NCBI GenBank assembly: GCA_900546275.1
Contig: URCH01000010.1
Coordinates: 1-40,611, forward strand
Source: an uncultured Mycoplasmatota bacterium
Lineage (GTDB): Bacteria > Bacillota_I > Bacilli_A > RF39 > UBA660
DNA length: 40,611 nt
Direction of reading: 5' to 3'
This document shows, in pieces, positions 17,306 to 24,760 of the stretch. Below the pieces are notes generated by a model, which was given only the letters and a program-made list of their open reading frames with translations, had not been told where the DNA came from and searched no databases. Both the position numbers and the translations under genes were made by a program. The stretch's first letter is position 1. Each line of letters opens with the position of its first letter.

Positions 17306-17340
17306 TTTTATAAGGGTTTCTGAGGTTTTTAATTTTTTCT

Positions 17341-17382
17341 AGATACCAAGCCAGATACCAAAAACCTTTTTTCAGATACCAA
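17341..17382 (+). repeat. Arm-type repeats, left end of element 1
   Basis: Three exact copies of AGATACCAA at 17341, 17353 and 17374, all in the same orientation, between the core site and the integrase gene. Typical of tyrosine-integrase N-domain binding sites. Confidence 0.65.
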
Positions 17383-17405
17383 ATTTATTTTTTATTTAAG
17401 TTTAT

Positions 17406-18524
17406 TTAAATACCTAGATTTAAATTATCTATGGTATTTTTTACATTAGTAAGATTATTTGGAAACATATGAGCATAAGTATCTAATGTTTCTTTAGTAC
17501 TAGCATGTCCTAAATACTTAGATACTGTTGTTACTGGTTGCCCTGTATTAATTAAAAGAGAAGCACAACTATGTCTAAAAGAGTGTAGTGGTATTCTTCT
17601 AATATCAGCATTTTCAGCTATTCGTTTATTAATTCTATGCATCATACCAAATGTTAATGGATCTAATTCTCCAAAGATAAACCATTTTTCATTAAATCCA
17701 TAGTATTTCTTTTTCTCGTTATAAAGATTTACTAAATCATTGTATAAAACATCAGTAAGAGGTAATGTTCTAATACTTTTAGAAGTTTTAGGTGGTGTTA
17801 GTTCATAATACTTTTGACTATCTTTAACACTATTAGCTTGTTTTGTAATAGATACTAATTTATTATTCCAGTCTATATCAGACCATTGAAGTCCACGACA
17901 TTCACCACGACGTAATCCACAATAATATAACATTTCAAACATTGTTTTATCATTTAGATTAGTAGCACCCATAATATATTTTTGAAATTCTTCAAAAGTA
18001 TAAACATCTTTTTCTTCTTTCATTTCATTTGGATCTTTGAAGAATTCTATTTTCTTATAAAAACGCATTAAATTAATATCATACATTTTCATACCCCAGT
18101 TAAGAATAATCTTAAGAAATTTTTGAATATCATTTCTACTAGAACATTTAATAGGTTTATCCCATAATTCTTGTTGAAACTTGTGATATAGATTACCATC
18201 CATATCTTTTAACTTAACATTTTCAAAATTAGTAAAATATCTTCTTCTTTTTAAATATGTTTCCATAGTTCTTCTACGAACTTTATTTTTTTGTGATTCA
18301 ATATATTGGTCGGTAAGAGTACCAAATGTCATATTCATATCTCCACCAAACTCAACCTTGTCATTTAAAAACTCTCTTTCAGCATTCATTGCATCTAGTT
18401 TAGTTTTATATGCTTGTGAAAATTTCTTCTTCCATTTTCCACTCTTATCTTTTTCGTTCCAATAATATTTATATTTACGACCATCTTTAGTCCATTGATT
18501 TTTAGGTAATTTATATATTCCCAT
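17406..18524 (-). CDS. int: Tyrosine recombinase (integrase) of element 1
   Basis: A 372-residue Tn916/phage-type integrase. An N-terminal arm-binding domain (about 1-60, with the linker-to-core SAM-like domain at about 65-165) is followed by the catalytic domain. Catalytic residues visible: R205 (GLRRGE), H314 and R317 (LHSFRHS), H340 (LGHAS) and nucleophile Y350 (DTYAHM). AAAGGAGG precedes the start. The gene is next to the left att core and reads towards it, the usual arrangement. It is the only integrase in the accessory region, so the att repeats of elements 2 and 3 could only be served by it or by a lost enzyme. Confidence 0.95.
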   Translation of the reverse strand: MGIYKLPKNQWTKDGRKYKYYWNEKDKSGKWKKKFSQAYKTKLDAMNAEREFLNDKVEFGGDMNMTFGTLTDQYIESQKNKVRRRTMETYLKRRRYFTNFENVKLKDMDGNLYHKFQQELWDKPIKCSSRNDIQKFLKIILNWGMKMYDINLMRFYKKIEFFKDPNEMKEEKDVYTFEEFQKYIMGATNLNDKTMFEMLYYCGLRRGECRGLQWSDIDWNNKLVSITKQANSVKDSQKYYELTPPKTSKSIRTLPLTDVLYNDLVNLYNEKKKYYGFNEKWFIFGELDPLTFGMMHRINKRIAENADIRRIPLHSFRHSCASLLINTGQPVTTVSKYLGHASTKETLDTYAHMFPNNLTNVKNTIDNLNLGI

Positions 18525-18560
18525 ATATCGTTCCTCCTTTGTTGGAATTTATAAATATAC

Positions 18561-18573
18561 CAGTTCGTAACAA
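18561..18573 (-). repeat. 13-nt motif upstream of int, inverted relative to a copy at the right end
   Basis: CAGTTCGTAACAA lies about 37-50 nt upstream of the integrase start. Its exact reverse complement TTGTTACGAACTG occurs at 27047-27059, close to the right core of the same element. Possibly a binding site of an excisionase or regulator. Confidence 0.45.
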
Positions 18574-18608
18574 TGTTATTTTATCATATAAACTGATAAT
18601 ATTATAAA

Positions 18609-19991
18609 TTATCTCTCTAAATCATTTTTTGATTTTGAATGTTTCTTTAAATAATCTCTTGTTGTATCAATAGCATAATCAATATCATTTGCTTCATACC
18701 AAGAATAAGGTATATGAAGAATCTCAAATATTTTAGAAGTAAGAGAATATATTTTGTTTTGGATTCTTTCTTTAAATAATTTAAATTCATTAGATAATTT
18801 TTCAAATTTAGTTTTCCAATCGTTTATCTCATTATCTTTTTCAGAAATAATTCTCTTTTGATTATCTATGATTTTATTTTGTTCTTTATAAGTTTTACCT
18901 GTTTTAAAGTTATTAACTTCTTCAGTAAGTGTTTTAATTTCTATTTCCTTTCTTATATTATCTTCAGCAAGTTCTTTTGAATAAGTAGATAGATTATCTA
19001 TATCTTCATCTTTATATTGCTTAATAAGACCTTTTTTAATAGGATTTAAGATATCTTTAGCAGTTTCTTTATCAACTTTATCAATAAACTCGTTTTCGCT
19101 CTTATTTGCCTCTTTTAATAACTCATTTTCTTTCTTAATTGCTTTGTTCAATGCATTTAATTCTTTTTGTTGTTTCATAGCATTAGTTAAATGAGTTTTA
19201 TCTCCACCAATTTCTCCTCTAAATAGATTATAACCTTTAGATCTAATAAATTCGTTATAATCATCTTGAAGTAGAGTATAAGAAGCATTACCACCTTTTT
19301 GTTTCCAAAATTGATCTGAGTTTAAAAATTTGCCTTTTACAGTTTCATAAATATTATTTCCATTCTCATCTTTCTTTTGAATAGGTACTAATTTCTTTTC
19401 TCCCTTTTTATTAGTTATTTCATGTTTTAATTGATGACCATTTTCATCTAGTTCAAATACTTTTCTTTTAACTTCATTTACAACAGGTGTAAAGTAGATA
19501 TGCATGTGTGGTGTAGATTCATCAAGATGTATGGCGGCATATCTAATATTATCTTTACCAACATAATCAGCAATAAAGTTAAGACTTTCATTAAAGAATC
19601 TTTTTATTTCAGTAGGTAATCCATGTTCTTCATCTATAATTACATTTCTAATTGGTTTACCTGCGTTATCTCCAGTTTTATAAACTTCTCCAGTATCTTT
19701 AAATTCCATTCCATAATGTTCAAAGAATTCTTGACCACTAGATATAATTAATCCATTTAATACCTTTGTGCTTTTTTTATTTGGATTATAGTTTATATTG
19801 TTGGAATAAAGATAATCATAAGTTGAACTAGCAAGAGTAGGACCATCATAATTTATTAGTTCAATATTATATGGAGTTCTAGTGCTATCATATTTACCTG
19901 AACCTTTTCTTTCCTTTAATTCTTTATCTAGTCCACCAATATCTGATGCTTTAAATTTTTCTAATCGTAGTGCTTGTTTTCCTGAGTACAT
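18609..19991 (-). CDS. mob: MobV-family relaxase (Mob/Pre)
   Basis: A 460-residue plasmid-type relaxase that nicks oriT and pilots the strand during mobilization. The diagnostic metal/catalytic motif HLDESTPHMHIYFTPV begins at H155 (H155, H162 and H164 as metal ligands). The N-terminal half is the endonuclease; residues about 270-430 are strongly coiled-coil (KKENELLKEANKSENEF...). GGAGGTC precedes the start. The 250 nt directly upstream are rich in palindromes, the expected place for its oriT. Confidence 0.92.
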   Translation of the reverse strand: MYSGKQALRLEKFKASDIGGLDKELKERKGSGKYDSTRTPYNIELINYDGPTLASSTYDYLYSNNINYNPNKKSTKVLNGLIISSGQEFFEHYGMEFKDTGEVYKTGDNAGKPIRNVIIDEEHGLPTEIKRFFNESLNFIADYVGKDNIRYAAIHLDESTPHMHIYFTPVVNEVKRKVFELDENGHQLKHEITNKKGEKKLVPIQKKDENGNNIYETVKGKFLNSDQFWKQKGGNASYTLLQDDYNEFIRSKGYNLFRGEIGGDKTHLTNAMKQQKELNALNKAIKKENELLKEANKSENEFIDKVDKETAKDILNPIKKGLIKQYKDEDIDNLSTYSKELAEDNIRKEIEIKTLTEEVNNFKTGKTYKEQNKIIDNQKRIISEKDNEINDWKTKFEKLSNEFKLFKERIQNKIYSLTSKIFEILHIPYSWYEANDIDYAIDTTRDYLKKHSKSKNDLER

Positions 19992-20043
19992 TTATTTTGA
20001 CCTCCTTTCAATGCTTGTTTTAAAATAATACTCTATCTCACTA

Positions 20044-20190
20044 GGGCATAATATATGCCCAACCGTGAGCTAAGGAATATTCCTTAGAATCCTTTATGCT
20101 TGTAATAGCTAGAGCCAATACCTAATAAATAGGTAAAGGCATTCGCTATCACAAGATTAATTAAACGATATACTATATCATTTAATTAAT
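20044..20190. other. Palindrome cluster, probable oriT or replication origin of element 1
   Basis: Between repA and mob (about 250 nt without a gene) are several dyads: GGGCATA-ata-TATGCCC (20044-20060), the perfect 18-mer CTAAGGAATATTCCTTAG (20070-20087), GCC-aat-ACCTA-ataaa-TAGGT-aaa-GGC (20114-20140), and ATTAATTAAA...TTTAATTAAT (20156-20190) enclosing GATAT-act-ATATC. MobV oriTs consist of such inverted repeats just upstream of mob. The nick site cannot be assigned from sequence alone. Confidence 0.55.
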
Positions 20191-20245
20191 GGATAATGAA
20201 TTCACTATCGCCACTTCCAACCTTACAGGTCAGAACGTGCCACTT

Positions 20246-21196
20246 TCATTCATTATTTTCAGAAGGTTCTTCATAGGAACAATGCCATAATCTCTCGTTA
20301 GCAGTTCTTTTACTTGTTATATGAAGACCTTCTTTCTCCAACAAACTTAGGTTTCTTTGAATTAAACCTCCAAGTTGTGTTGGCGTTAATAAAATATTTG
20401 TTTTAGATAAGATATCTGATATTGTATAATCAAAATCTTTCCTAGCAACTGCATATTTTATAAATAGAAGTAGATTATAATCAGTCTCATCATCAGTATT
20501 CTCATCGATAACGCTAAATGTTTGATTTTCATTTCTTTTCAAATTTAATTCTAATCTACTAAAATCTCTACCTTTATAATCTAAAGTTAGTTTATTACAA
20601 TTACTTTTTGCCTCTTTTAATTTCATAATTCCAGATGCATCAGCAGTTAGTCCGACACTACCCATAATTCCATTACTTTTATTTAAGTGATGTGTAACAA
20701 ATAATGTGCAGTTATATTTTCTACATATTTCTTTAAACTTTTTGAATACAACATTATTTATTTCTTGATAATCATTTTGATTATAGTCACTATCAAATTT
20801 AATGTCTTTAAACATATCAATTATTACGAATAAGGGTTCTTTATCAAAGGTTAATTCATGAATATCTCTTTCAATATCTCTGATATAAAAATCTGGAATA
20901 TCATCTATATCTATAATGTGTAATTTATCTACATTAGGTTTCAAATTCATTAATTTAAATCGGTCTTGTAATTGATTTATATCGCCCTCTGTGGTAATAT
21001 ATAAGACATGAGAGGGATTTACTTTGAATCCTAAAAAATCTTCTCCAGTAGTAAGAGAGAAGGCAAGTTGCTGAGCAAACATTGACTTGCCAACCTTAGG
21101 ATGAGATACAAGTAGATAAACTCCATTTGATATCATTAGGTTTTCGACGATGATATCTTTTTTTATGGTTTTATTTATTTCATTTAATTGTTTCAT
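20246..21196 (-). CDS. RepA/AAA_25-type replicative ATPase
   Basis: A 316-residue RecA-fold ATPase resembling hexameric RepA helicases. Walker A SHPKVGKS (31-38), Walker B FVIID (ending D127), and THHLNKSNG followed by GSVGLTADAS as in RepA/DnaB-like motor proteins. A C-terminal winged-helix-like part (about 240-316) may contact DNA. It probably supports replication of the excised circular element, which would also help maintenance during transfer (inference). It stops at TGA (20246-20248). TATCTCC-type Shine-Dalgarno complement precedes the start. Confidence 0.8.
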   Translation of the reverse strand: MKQLNEINKTIKKDIIVENLMISNGVYLLVSHPKVGKSMFAQQLAFSLTTGEDFLGFKVNPSHVLYITTEGDINQLQDRFKLMNLKPNVDKLHIIDIDDIPDFYIRDIERDIHELTFDKEPLFVIIDMFKDIKFDSDYNQNDYQEINNVVFKKFKEICRKYNCTLFVTHHLNKSNGIMGSVGLTADASGIMKLKEAKSNCNKLTLDYKGRDFSRLELNLKRNENQTFSVIDENTDDETDYNLLLFIKYAVARKDFDYTISDILSKTNILLTPTQLGGLIQRNLSLLEKEGLHITSKRTANERLWHCSYEEPSENNE

Positions 21197-21210
21197 TTGT
21201 ATCTCCTTTC

Positions 21211-21462
21211 TTACAATTTTTTAATTAATTCTTTACTAGAAACTCTAGATTCTAAATAAGGTATATCAATATCAAAGAATGCTACAACTTCTTTTGTTGG
21301 AACAACTGACTTTGGAATAAGATAACCTTGTTTTTCAAGTCTTTCTTTTATCTTCTTTTTAGCCTTTAGTGCAGAATTCCTTCCTAGATGTCCTAATTTC
21401 ATAATATCTTCAAGGGTGCACCATTGCTTAGCTATTAAATTTAATGTTTCTTCTGCAGACAT
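21211..21462 (-). CDS. Small helix-turn-helix protein (DUF3173-like)
   Basis: An 83-residue protein with an N-terminal HTH-like stretch (CTLEDIMKLGHLGRNSALKAKKKIKERL, split here as residues about 15-42) and a C-terminal half ending ESRVSSKELIKKL. Similar small proteins precede integrase/rep modules of Gram-positive mobile elements and may act as excisionase or replication helper. The start at 21462 is chosen for the GGAGG motif just upstream; an in-frame extension to 21522 overlaps the preceding gene. Confidence 0.6.
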   Translation of the reverse strand: MSAEETLNLIAKQWCTLEDIMKLGHLGRNSALKAKKKIKERLEKQGYLIPKSVVPTKEVVAFFDIDIPYLESRVSSKELIKKL

Positions 21463-21478
21463 ATTTATTTCCTCCTTT

Positions 21479-21735
21479 CTAAATATTTTTTTGTGGTGAT
21501 ACATAAATGTAATATGTATCATCTAATGAACTATAAATAATATATTTCTTTTTTCTTAATTCTCTAAATGCTAGAGCAACACCTTTTCTACTATCGTTAC
21601 TAAGAGAGTAGAGGTCGATATTAGTAAGTTCATCATTAGATCTAACTAATAGAGAGTTAAGCATACCTATAGCATCAACTGATAAATCCTTAGGTATTAC
21701 ATAATCATTAGTAGTTTGTTTTTTTAGTAATCTCA
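21479..21735 (-). CDS. Small protein, possible winged-helix regulator
   Basis: An 85-residue product starting MRLLKKQTTNDYVIPKD at 21735, where AAAGGAGGAT gives a strong ribosome-binding site. An extension to 21811 would run through the promoter and is rejected. The content (LSVDAIGMLNSLLVR, SRKGVALAFRELRKKKYI) resembles winged-helix proteins of the replication-initiator N-terminal type. It is the first gene of the leftward module. The function is unproven. Confidence 0.6.
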
Positions 21736-21762
21736 TAAAAATCCTCCTTTCTATAATTGCGT

Positions 21763-21838
21763 CCGATATTAAGGACAATTTAAATATAACATTGTCCGGA
21801 AAAGTTGTCAATACTTTTTGTCCGAAAATATAGACAAA
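21763..21838. promoter_or_regulatory. Probable operators of the Xre repressor
   Basis: Three related dyads lie in the divergent region: GTCC-gatattaa-GGAC (about 21763-21778), TTGTCCGG (21792-21799) and TGTC-cgaaaatata-GACA (about 21820-21837). They flank or overlap the leftward promoter and sit just upstream of the xre gene, the layout of a phage-like switch. Confidence 0.5.
21783..21811 (-). promoter_or_regulatory. Leftward promoter of the rep-mob module
   Basis: On the minus strand TTGACA (21806-21811), 17-nt spacer, TATATT (21783-21788). The spacer contains CCGGACA, one of several GTCC/GGAC-type half-sites, which places the promoter under likely Xre control. Confidence 0.75.
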
Positions 21839-21899
21839 TTAATAAAAAAGTGTTAAAATTAAATTATGAAGGAAGAAAAGGGAAGAAAGAAGTGATTAA

Positions 21900-22421
21900 A
21901 TGAACTCAGAAGAACTTAAGAATTTAATTGAATCAGCAAGAATAGAAAAAGGTATTTCTCAAAGAGAACTTGCTAAATTAACTGGTATAAGTAGAAGTAC
22001 TTTAAATGATTTAATTAATGGGAAAATAAAAAAAGTAGATATTGATGATCTACGAAAGATTGCTGAAACATTAGATATGTCATTACAAAAACTATTAAAG
22101 GTTGCAGGCTATGATGAAATGCTTTTCTATTTTTCTAAAGATAAATATGCAAATAAATCTAGTAAAGATTTAAAAGAAATGATTAAAACTTACGAAGAAT
22201 CTCAAAGAGAATTACTAGAATTTGATACTGAAAAAAGAAAAAAAGTAAGTGATGCAAGACAAAAACTATTTTATACAATAGAACATCTACAAATAATGAA
22301 AGATAATAAAGATAGTTTATATACTATTGATAAAGCGGTTGAGGATATTCAATACGCATTTGATGAATTAGAATTTGCAGAACATAAATATGATTATAGT
22401 AAATTACCAAAGAAAAACTAA
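21900..22421 (+). CDS. Xre-family HTH repressor
   Basis: A 173-residue protein with an N-terminal Xre/Cro HTH (about 6-62: IEKGISQRELAKLTGISRSTLNDLINGKIKKVDIDDLRKIAETL, quoted here only as the motif SQRELAKLTGISRSTLNDL) and a C-terminal helical region rich in K/E that may dimerise. It is transcribed away from the rep-mob genes and probably represses them through the GTCC/GGAC sites. It could alternatively respond to a metabolite or host signal. No peptidase domain for SOS-type cleavage is visible. Confidence 0.85.
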   Translation: MNSEELKNLIESARIEKGISQRELAKLTGISRSTLNDLINGKIKKVDIDDLRKIAETLDMSLQKLLKVAGYDEMLFYFSKDKYANKSSKDLKEMIKTYEESQRELLEFDTEKRKKVSDARQKLFYTIEHLQIMKDNKDSLYTIDKAVEDIQYAFDELEFAEHKYDYSKLPKKN

Positions 22422-22423
22422 GT

Positions 22424-22495
22424 TATAGAACGAAAAAATCAAAAAATTCGTTCTATAAAAAAATATAAAACGAAAAATCAAAAAAATTTGTTTTA
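22424..22495. repeat. Tandem pair of inverted repeats before the ABC-F gene
   Basis: A perfect 11-bp dyad TATAGAACGAA...TTCGTTCTATA (22424-22457) is followed by a diverged copy TAAAACGAA...TTTGTTTTA (about 22466-22495) with the same loop type (AAATCAAAAA). There is no T-run after either, so they are not ordinary terminators. Confidence 0.55.
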
Positions 22496-22526
22496 AGAAA
22501 AATTTTAAAAATTAAGAGGTGAGAAA

Positions 22527-22547
22527 ATGAGAACAATGACTAAATAA
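22527..22547 (+). CDS. Possible leader peptide MRTMTK upstream of ABC-F
   Basis: A 6-codon ORF with a good ribosome-binding site (AGAGGTG, 22515-22521). Its stop is followed after 4 nt by the hairpin GGCATAA-actttga-TTATGCC (22552-22572), which abuts the GGAGG of the ABC-F gene. Antibiotic-resistance ABC-F and erm genes are often controlled by such leader peptides; the parallel here is an inference. Confidence 0.4.
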   Translation: MRTMTK

Positions 22548-22590
22548 GTATGGCATAAACTTTGATTATGCCGAAAAAAGGAGGCGTAAT

Positions 22591-24093
22591 ATGTTAGAAA
22601 TAAAAGATTTAACTATATCTATTAGTGATAGATATTTAATTAAAAATTTAAATTTAATACTAAATAATGGTGATAAACTTGCTATTATTGGTGAAGAAGG
22701 AAATGGTAAATCTACTTTATTAAAATCAATTTTAGGTATTTGTGAATATGCTGAAATTAGTGGAAATATTAATCTAAAAGGCAATAGAATTGGTTATTTA
22801 GAACAATCTATTAGTACTGATAAATTAGATAAAAGTGTATATGAATTTTTGTTTATTGATGAAAGTGATTATTATGATAAGATTAATAATTTATATAAAT
22901 ATTTAGACTTGATTAATTTAACTGATGATATTTTAAAACAAAAAATAAAAACATTATCAGGTGGCGAAAAAGTTAAAATTAGTATTTTAAAATTACTATT
23001 AAACGAATATGATATCTTATTTTTAGATGAGCCTACTAATGATTTAGATATTGAAACATTAGAATGGTTAGAAAAATTTATTAATAATACTAATAAGCCA
23101 ATTATGTATGTTTCACATGATGAAACATTACTCGCTAATACTGCAAATATGATTTTACATTTAGAACAAATAAAAAAGAAGACTGAATGTAGACATACAT
23201 TATTAAGAATTGATTATGACACTTATGTTGAACAAAGAATTAGAAAAATTGAAAAACAAACACAAGTAGCAAGATCTGAAAAAAGAGAATTTAACAAACA
23301 ACAAGAAAAACTACAAAGAATAATGCAAAAGGTTGAATATCAACAAAATACAATCACAAGAGCTGATCCGCATGGAGCGAAAGTTTTAAAAAAGAAAATG
23401 CATTCATTAAAATCACAAGAGAGAAAACTAGATGAAACTGAATTAACTGAAGTACCAGATGTTGAAGAAAGTATAAGTTTTTCATTCGAAGAAGTTGAAA
23501 TTCCAAGAGCAAAAAATATAATCAATTTAAATATAGATGAATTAAAAGTATCTAATAAGGTATTATCTAAAAACATAAAGTTAGATGTAATTGGTAATGT
23601 ACATTTATGTATTATAGGTAAAAATGGTGTTGGTAAATCTACACTAATAAAAATAATTTATAATGAATTAAAAGATAGAAATGATATTAAGGTTGGCTAT
23701 ATGCCACAAACTTATGATGACATCTTAAATAATTATAAATATGTATTAGATTTTGTATGTCCTAATGGTAGTAAAGATGAAATTACAAAAGCAAGAATGT
23801 TTTTAGGAAATATGAAATTTACTCGAGATGAAATGATTAGTAATATTAAAGATTTAAGTAATGGAACTAAAGCGAAACTATTTCTTGTTAAATTAGTATT
23901 AGATAAATGTGATGTTTTAATACTGGATGAACCTACAAGAAATGTAAGTCCATTATCAAATCCAGTTATTAGAAATGTTTTAAATGAATATAAAGGCACT
24001 ATTATTAGTGTATCTCATGATAGAAAATATATTAATGAAGTAGTAAATGCCCTTTATATTCTAACACCAGATGGATTAGTGAAAGAAAGATAA
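22591..24093 (+). CDS. ABC-F family ATPase (putative ribosome protection)
   Basis: A 500-residue protein with two nucleotide-binding domains and no membrane segments. NBD1: Walker A GEEGNGKST (34-42), LSGGE, Walker B FLDEPTNDLD. Between the domains is a charged linker (about 205-290) corresponding to the ABC-F interdomain tip that reaches the ribosomal P-site region. NBD2: Walker A GKNGVGKST (about 343-351), signature LSNGT, Walker B LILDEPTRN followed by SPLSNPVIR. This NBD2 pattern is seen in antibiotic-resistance ABC-F proteins of Bacillota. Resistance is likely but not shown; a housekeeping translation factor is the alternative. AAGGAGG precedes the start. Confidence 0.85.
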   Translation: MLEIKDLTISISDRYLIKNLNLILNNGDKLAIIGEEGNGKSTLLKSILGICEYAEISGNINLKGNRIGYLEQSISTDKLDKSVYEFLFIDESDYYDKINNLYKYLDLINLTDDILKQKIKTLSGGEKVKISILKLLLNEYDILFLDEPTNDLDIETLEWLEKFINNTNKPIMYVSHDETLLANTANMILHLEQIKKKTECRHTLLRIDYDTYVEQRIRKIEKQTQVARSEKREFNKQQEKLQRIMQKVEYQQNTITRADPHGAKVLKKKMHSLKSQERKLDETELTEVPDVEESISFSFEEVEIPRAKNIINLNIDELKVSNKVLSKNIKLDVIGNVHLCIIGKNGVGKSTLIKIIYNELKDRNDIKVGYMPQTYDDILNNYKYVLDFVCPNGSKDEITKARMFLGNMKFTRDEMISNIKDLSNGTKAKLFLVKLVLDKCDVLILDEPTRNVSPLSNPVIRNVLNEYKGTIISVSHDRKYINEVVNALYILTPDGLVKER

Positions 24094-24103
24094 GGAGGTA
24101 TCT

Positions 24104-24592
24104 ATGGGAAAAGTAATATTAGTATGTGGTAAAATTTGTAGTGGTAAAAGCTATTATTCAAAACAATTAAAAGATTCATTAAATGCAGTAATAATTTCAC
24201 CAGATGAAGCTACTTATGAATTAATAAATAATGAGCAAGGAGAATTTTATAATGTCTTTTCTGAAAGATTGAATAAGTATTTGACTAGAAAAGTTGGTGA
24301 AATTGCTAAAGCAGGTGCTAATGTAATTTTTGAAAGAGGACTTTGGTCAAGTAAAGATAGAAACGAAATAAAAGAATATTATAAAAATAATGGAGTAGAT
24401 TGTGAAATACATTATGTATGTGTTGATGATGATACTTGGAAACAAAATATTCAAGAAAGAAATCAACGAGTATTAGATGGTAATGGTGGTTCTGATTTCT
24501 ATTTGGATGAAGGATTAATGAAAAAACTAGAATCTAAATGGGAAGAACCTACTGAAGATGAATATGATGTTATTTATAAAGTAGAAAGATAA
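24104..24592 (+). CDS. P-loop kinase (AAA_33, zeta-toxin/CPT-like)
   Basis: A 162-residue small kinase-like ATPase with Walker A GKICSGKS (9-16), a substrate-side ISPDEATYE motif (about 31-39), ANVIFERGLWS (Walker B-like region) and a C-terminal lid RNQRVLDG. Related proteins phosphorylate small molecules, including antibiotics (chloramphenicol phosphotransferase-like) or nucleotide sugars (zeta toxins). No antitoxin gene is adjacent. It starts 10 nt after the ABC-F stop with GGAGG, so the two are cotranscribed, which favours a resistance-type role (inference). Confidence 0.75.
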   Translation: MGKVILVCGKICSGKSYYSKQLKDSLNAVIISPDEATYELINNEQGEFYNVFSERLNKYLTRKVGEIAKAGANVIFERGLWSSKDRNEIKEYYKNNGVDCEIHYVCVDDDTWKQNIQERNQRVLDGNGGSDFYLDEGLMKKLESKWEEPTEDEYDVIYKVER

Positions 24593-24598
24593 AATAGA

Positions 24599-24661
24599 TA
24601 TGACACAGTGACACTATAAATGTGTGTAGGGTACTCACAAACAGTGTGTCATTGTGTCATA
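24599..24661. repeat. Long imperfect palindrome with four TGACAC half-sites
   Basis: TATGACACA (24599-24607) pairs with TGTGTCATA (24653-24661). Inside, TGACAC (24609-24614) pairs with GTGTCA (24646-24651), and the centre holds a further short stem. No T-run follows, so it looks like an operator or structured element and not a terminator. Confidence 0.6.
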
Positions 24662-24703
24662 TAATAATACAATTAGAAAATTTTATGATATAATTGTATT
24701 AGT

Positions 24704-24749
24704 GAAGTGCTTGTACATGGCTTCGGTCTTTTTGTACGGCACTTTTTTT
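24704..24749 (+). promoter_or_regulatory. Terminator-like hairpin in the 5' leader of the AAA ATPase gene
   Basis: AGTGC-TT-GTACA pairs with TGTAC-GG-CACT (one bulge, about 11 pairs), with an inner GGC-ttcg-GTC, and is followed by seven T. It ends just before GGAGG and the ATG at 24761. A -10-like TATAAT lies upstream near 24688. A full intrinsic terminator between promoter and start suggests attenuation or a small RNA. Confidence 0.6.
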
Positions 24750-24760
24750 GGAGGTATTAT

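Noticed and set aside
17341..17382. CRISPR-like array
   Set aside because: The repeats are only 9 bp, irregularly spaced and next to an integrase and att core; no cas genes are present.
24104..24592. Zeta toxin of a toxin-antitoxin pair
   Set aside because: No epsilon-like antitoxin gene is adjacent, and the gene is cotranscribed with an ABC-F gene. It was kept as a generic P-loop kinase.
24707..24760. N-terminal extension of the RloC-like protein
   Set aside because: The extension translates the terminator-like hairpin, and a strong GGAGG precedes the ATG at 24761.
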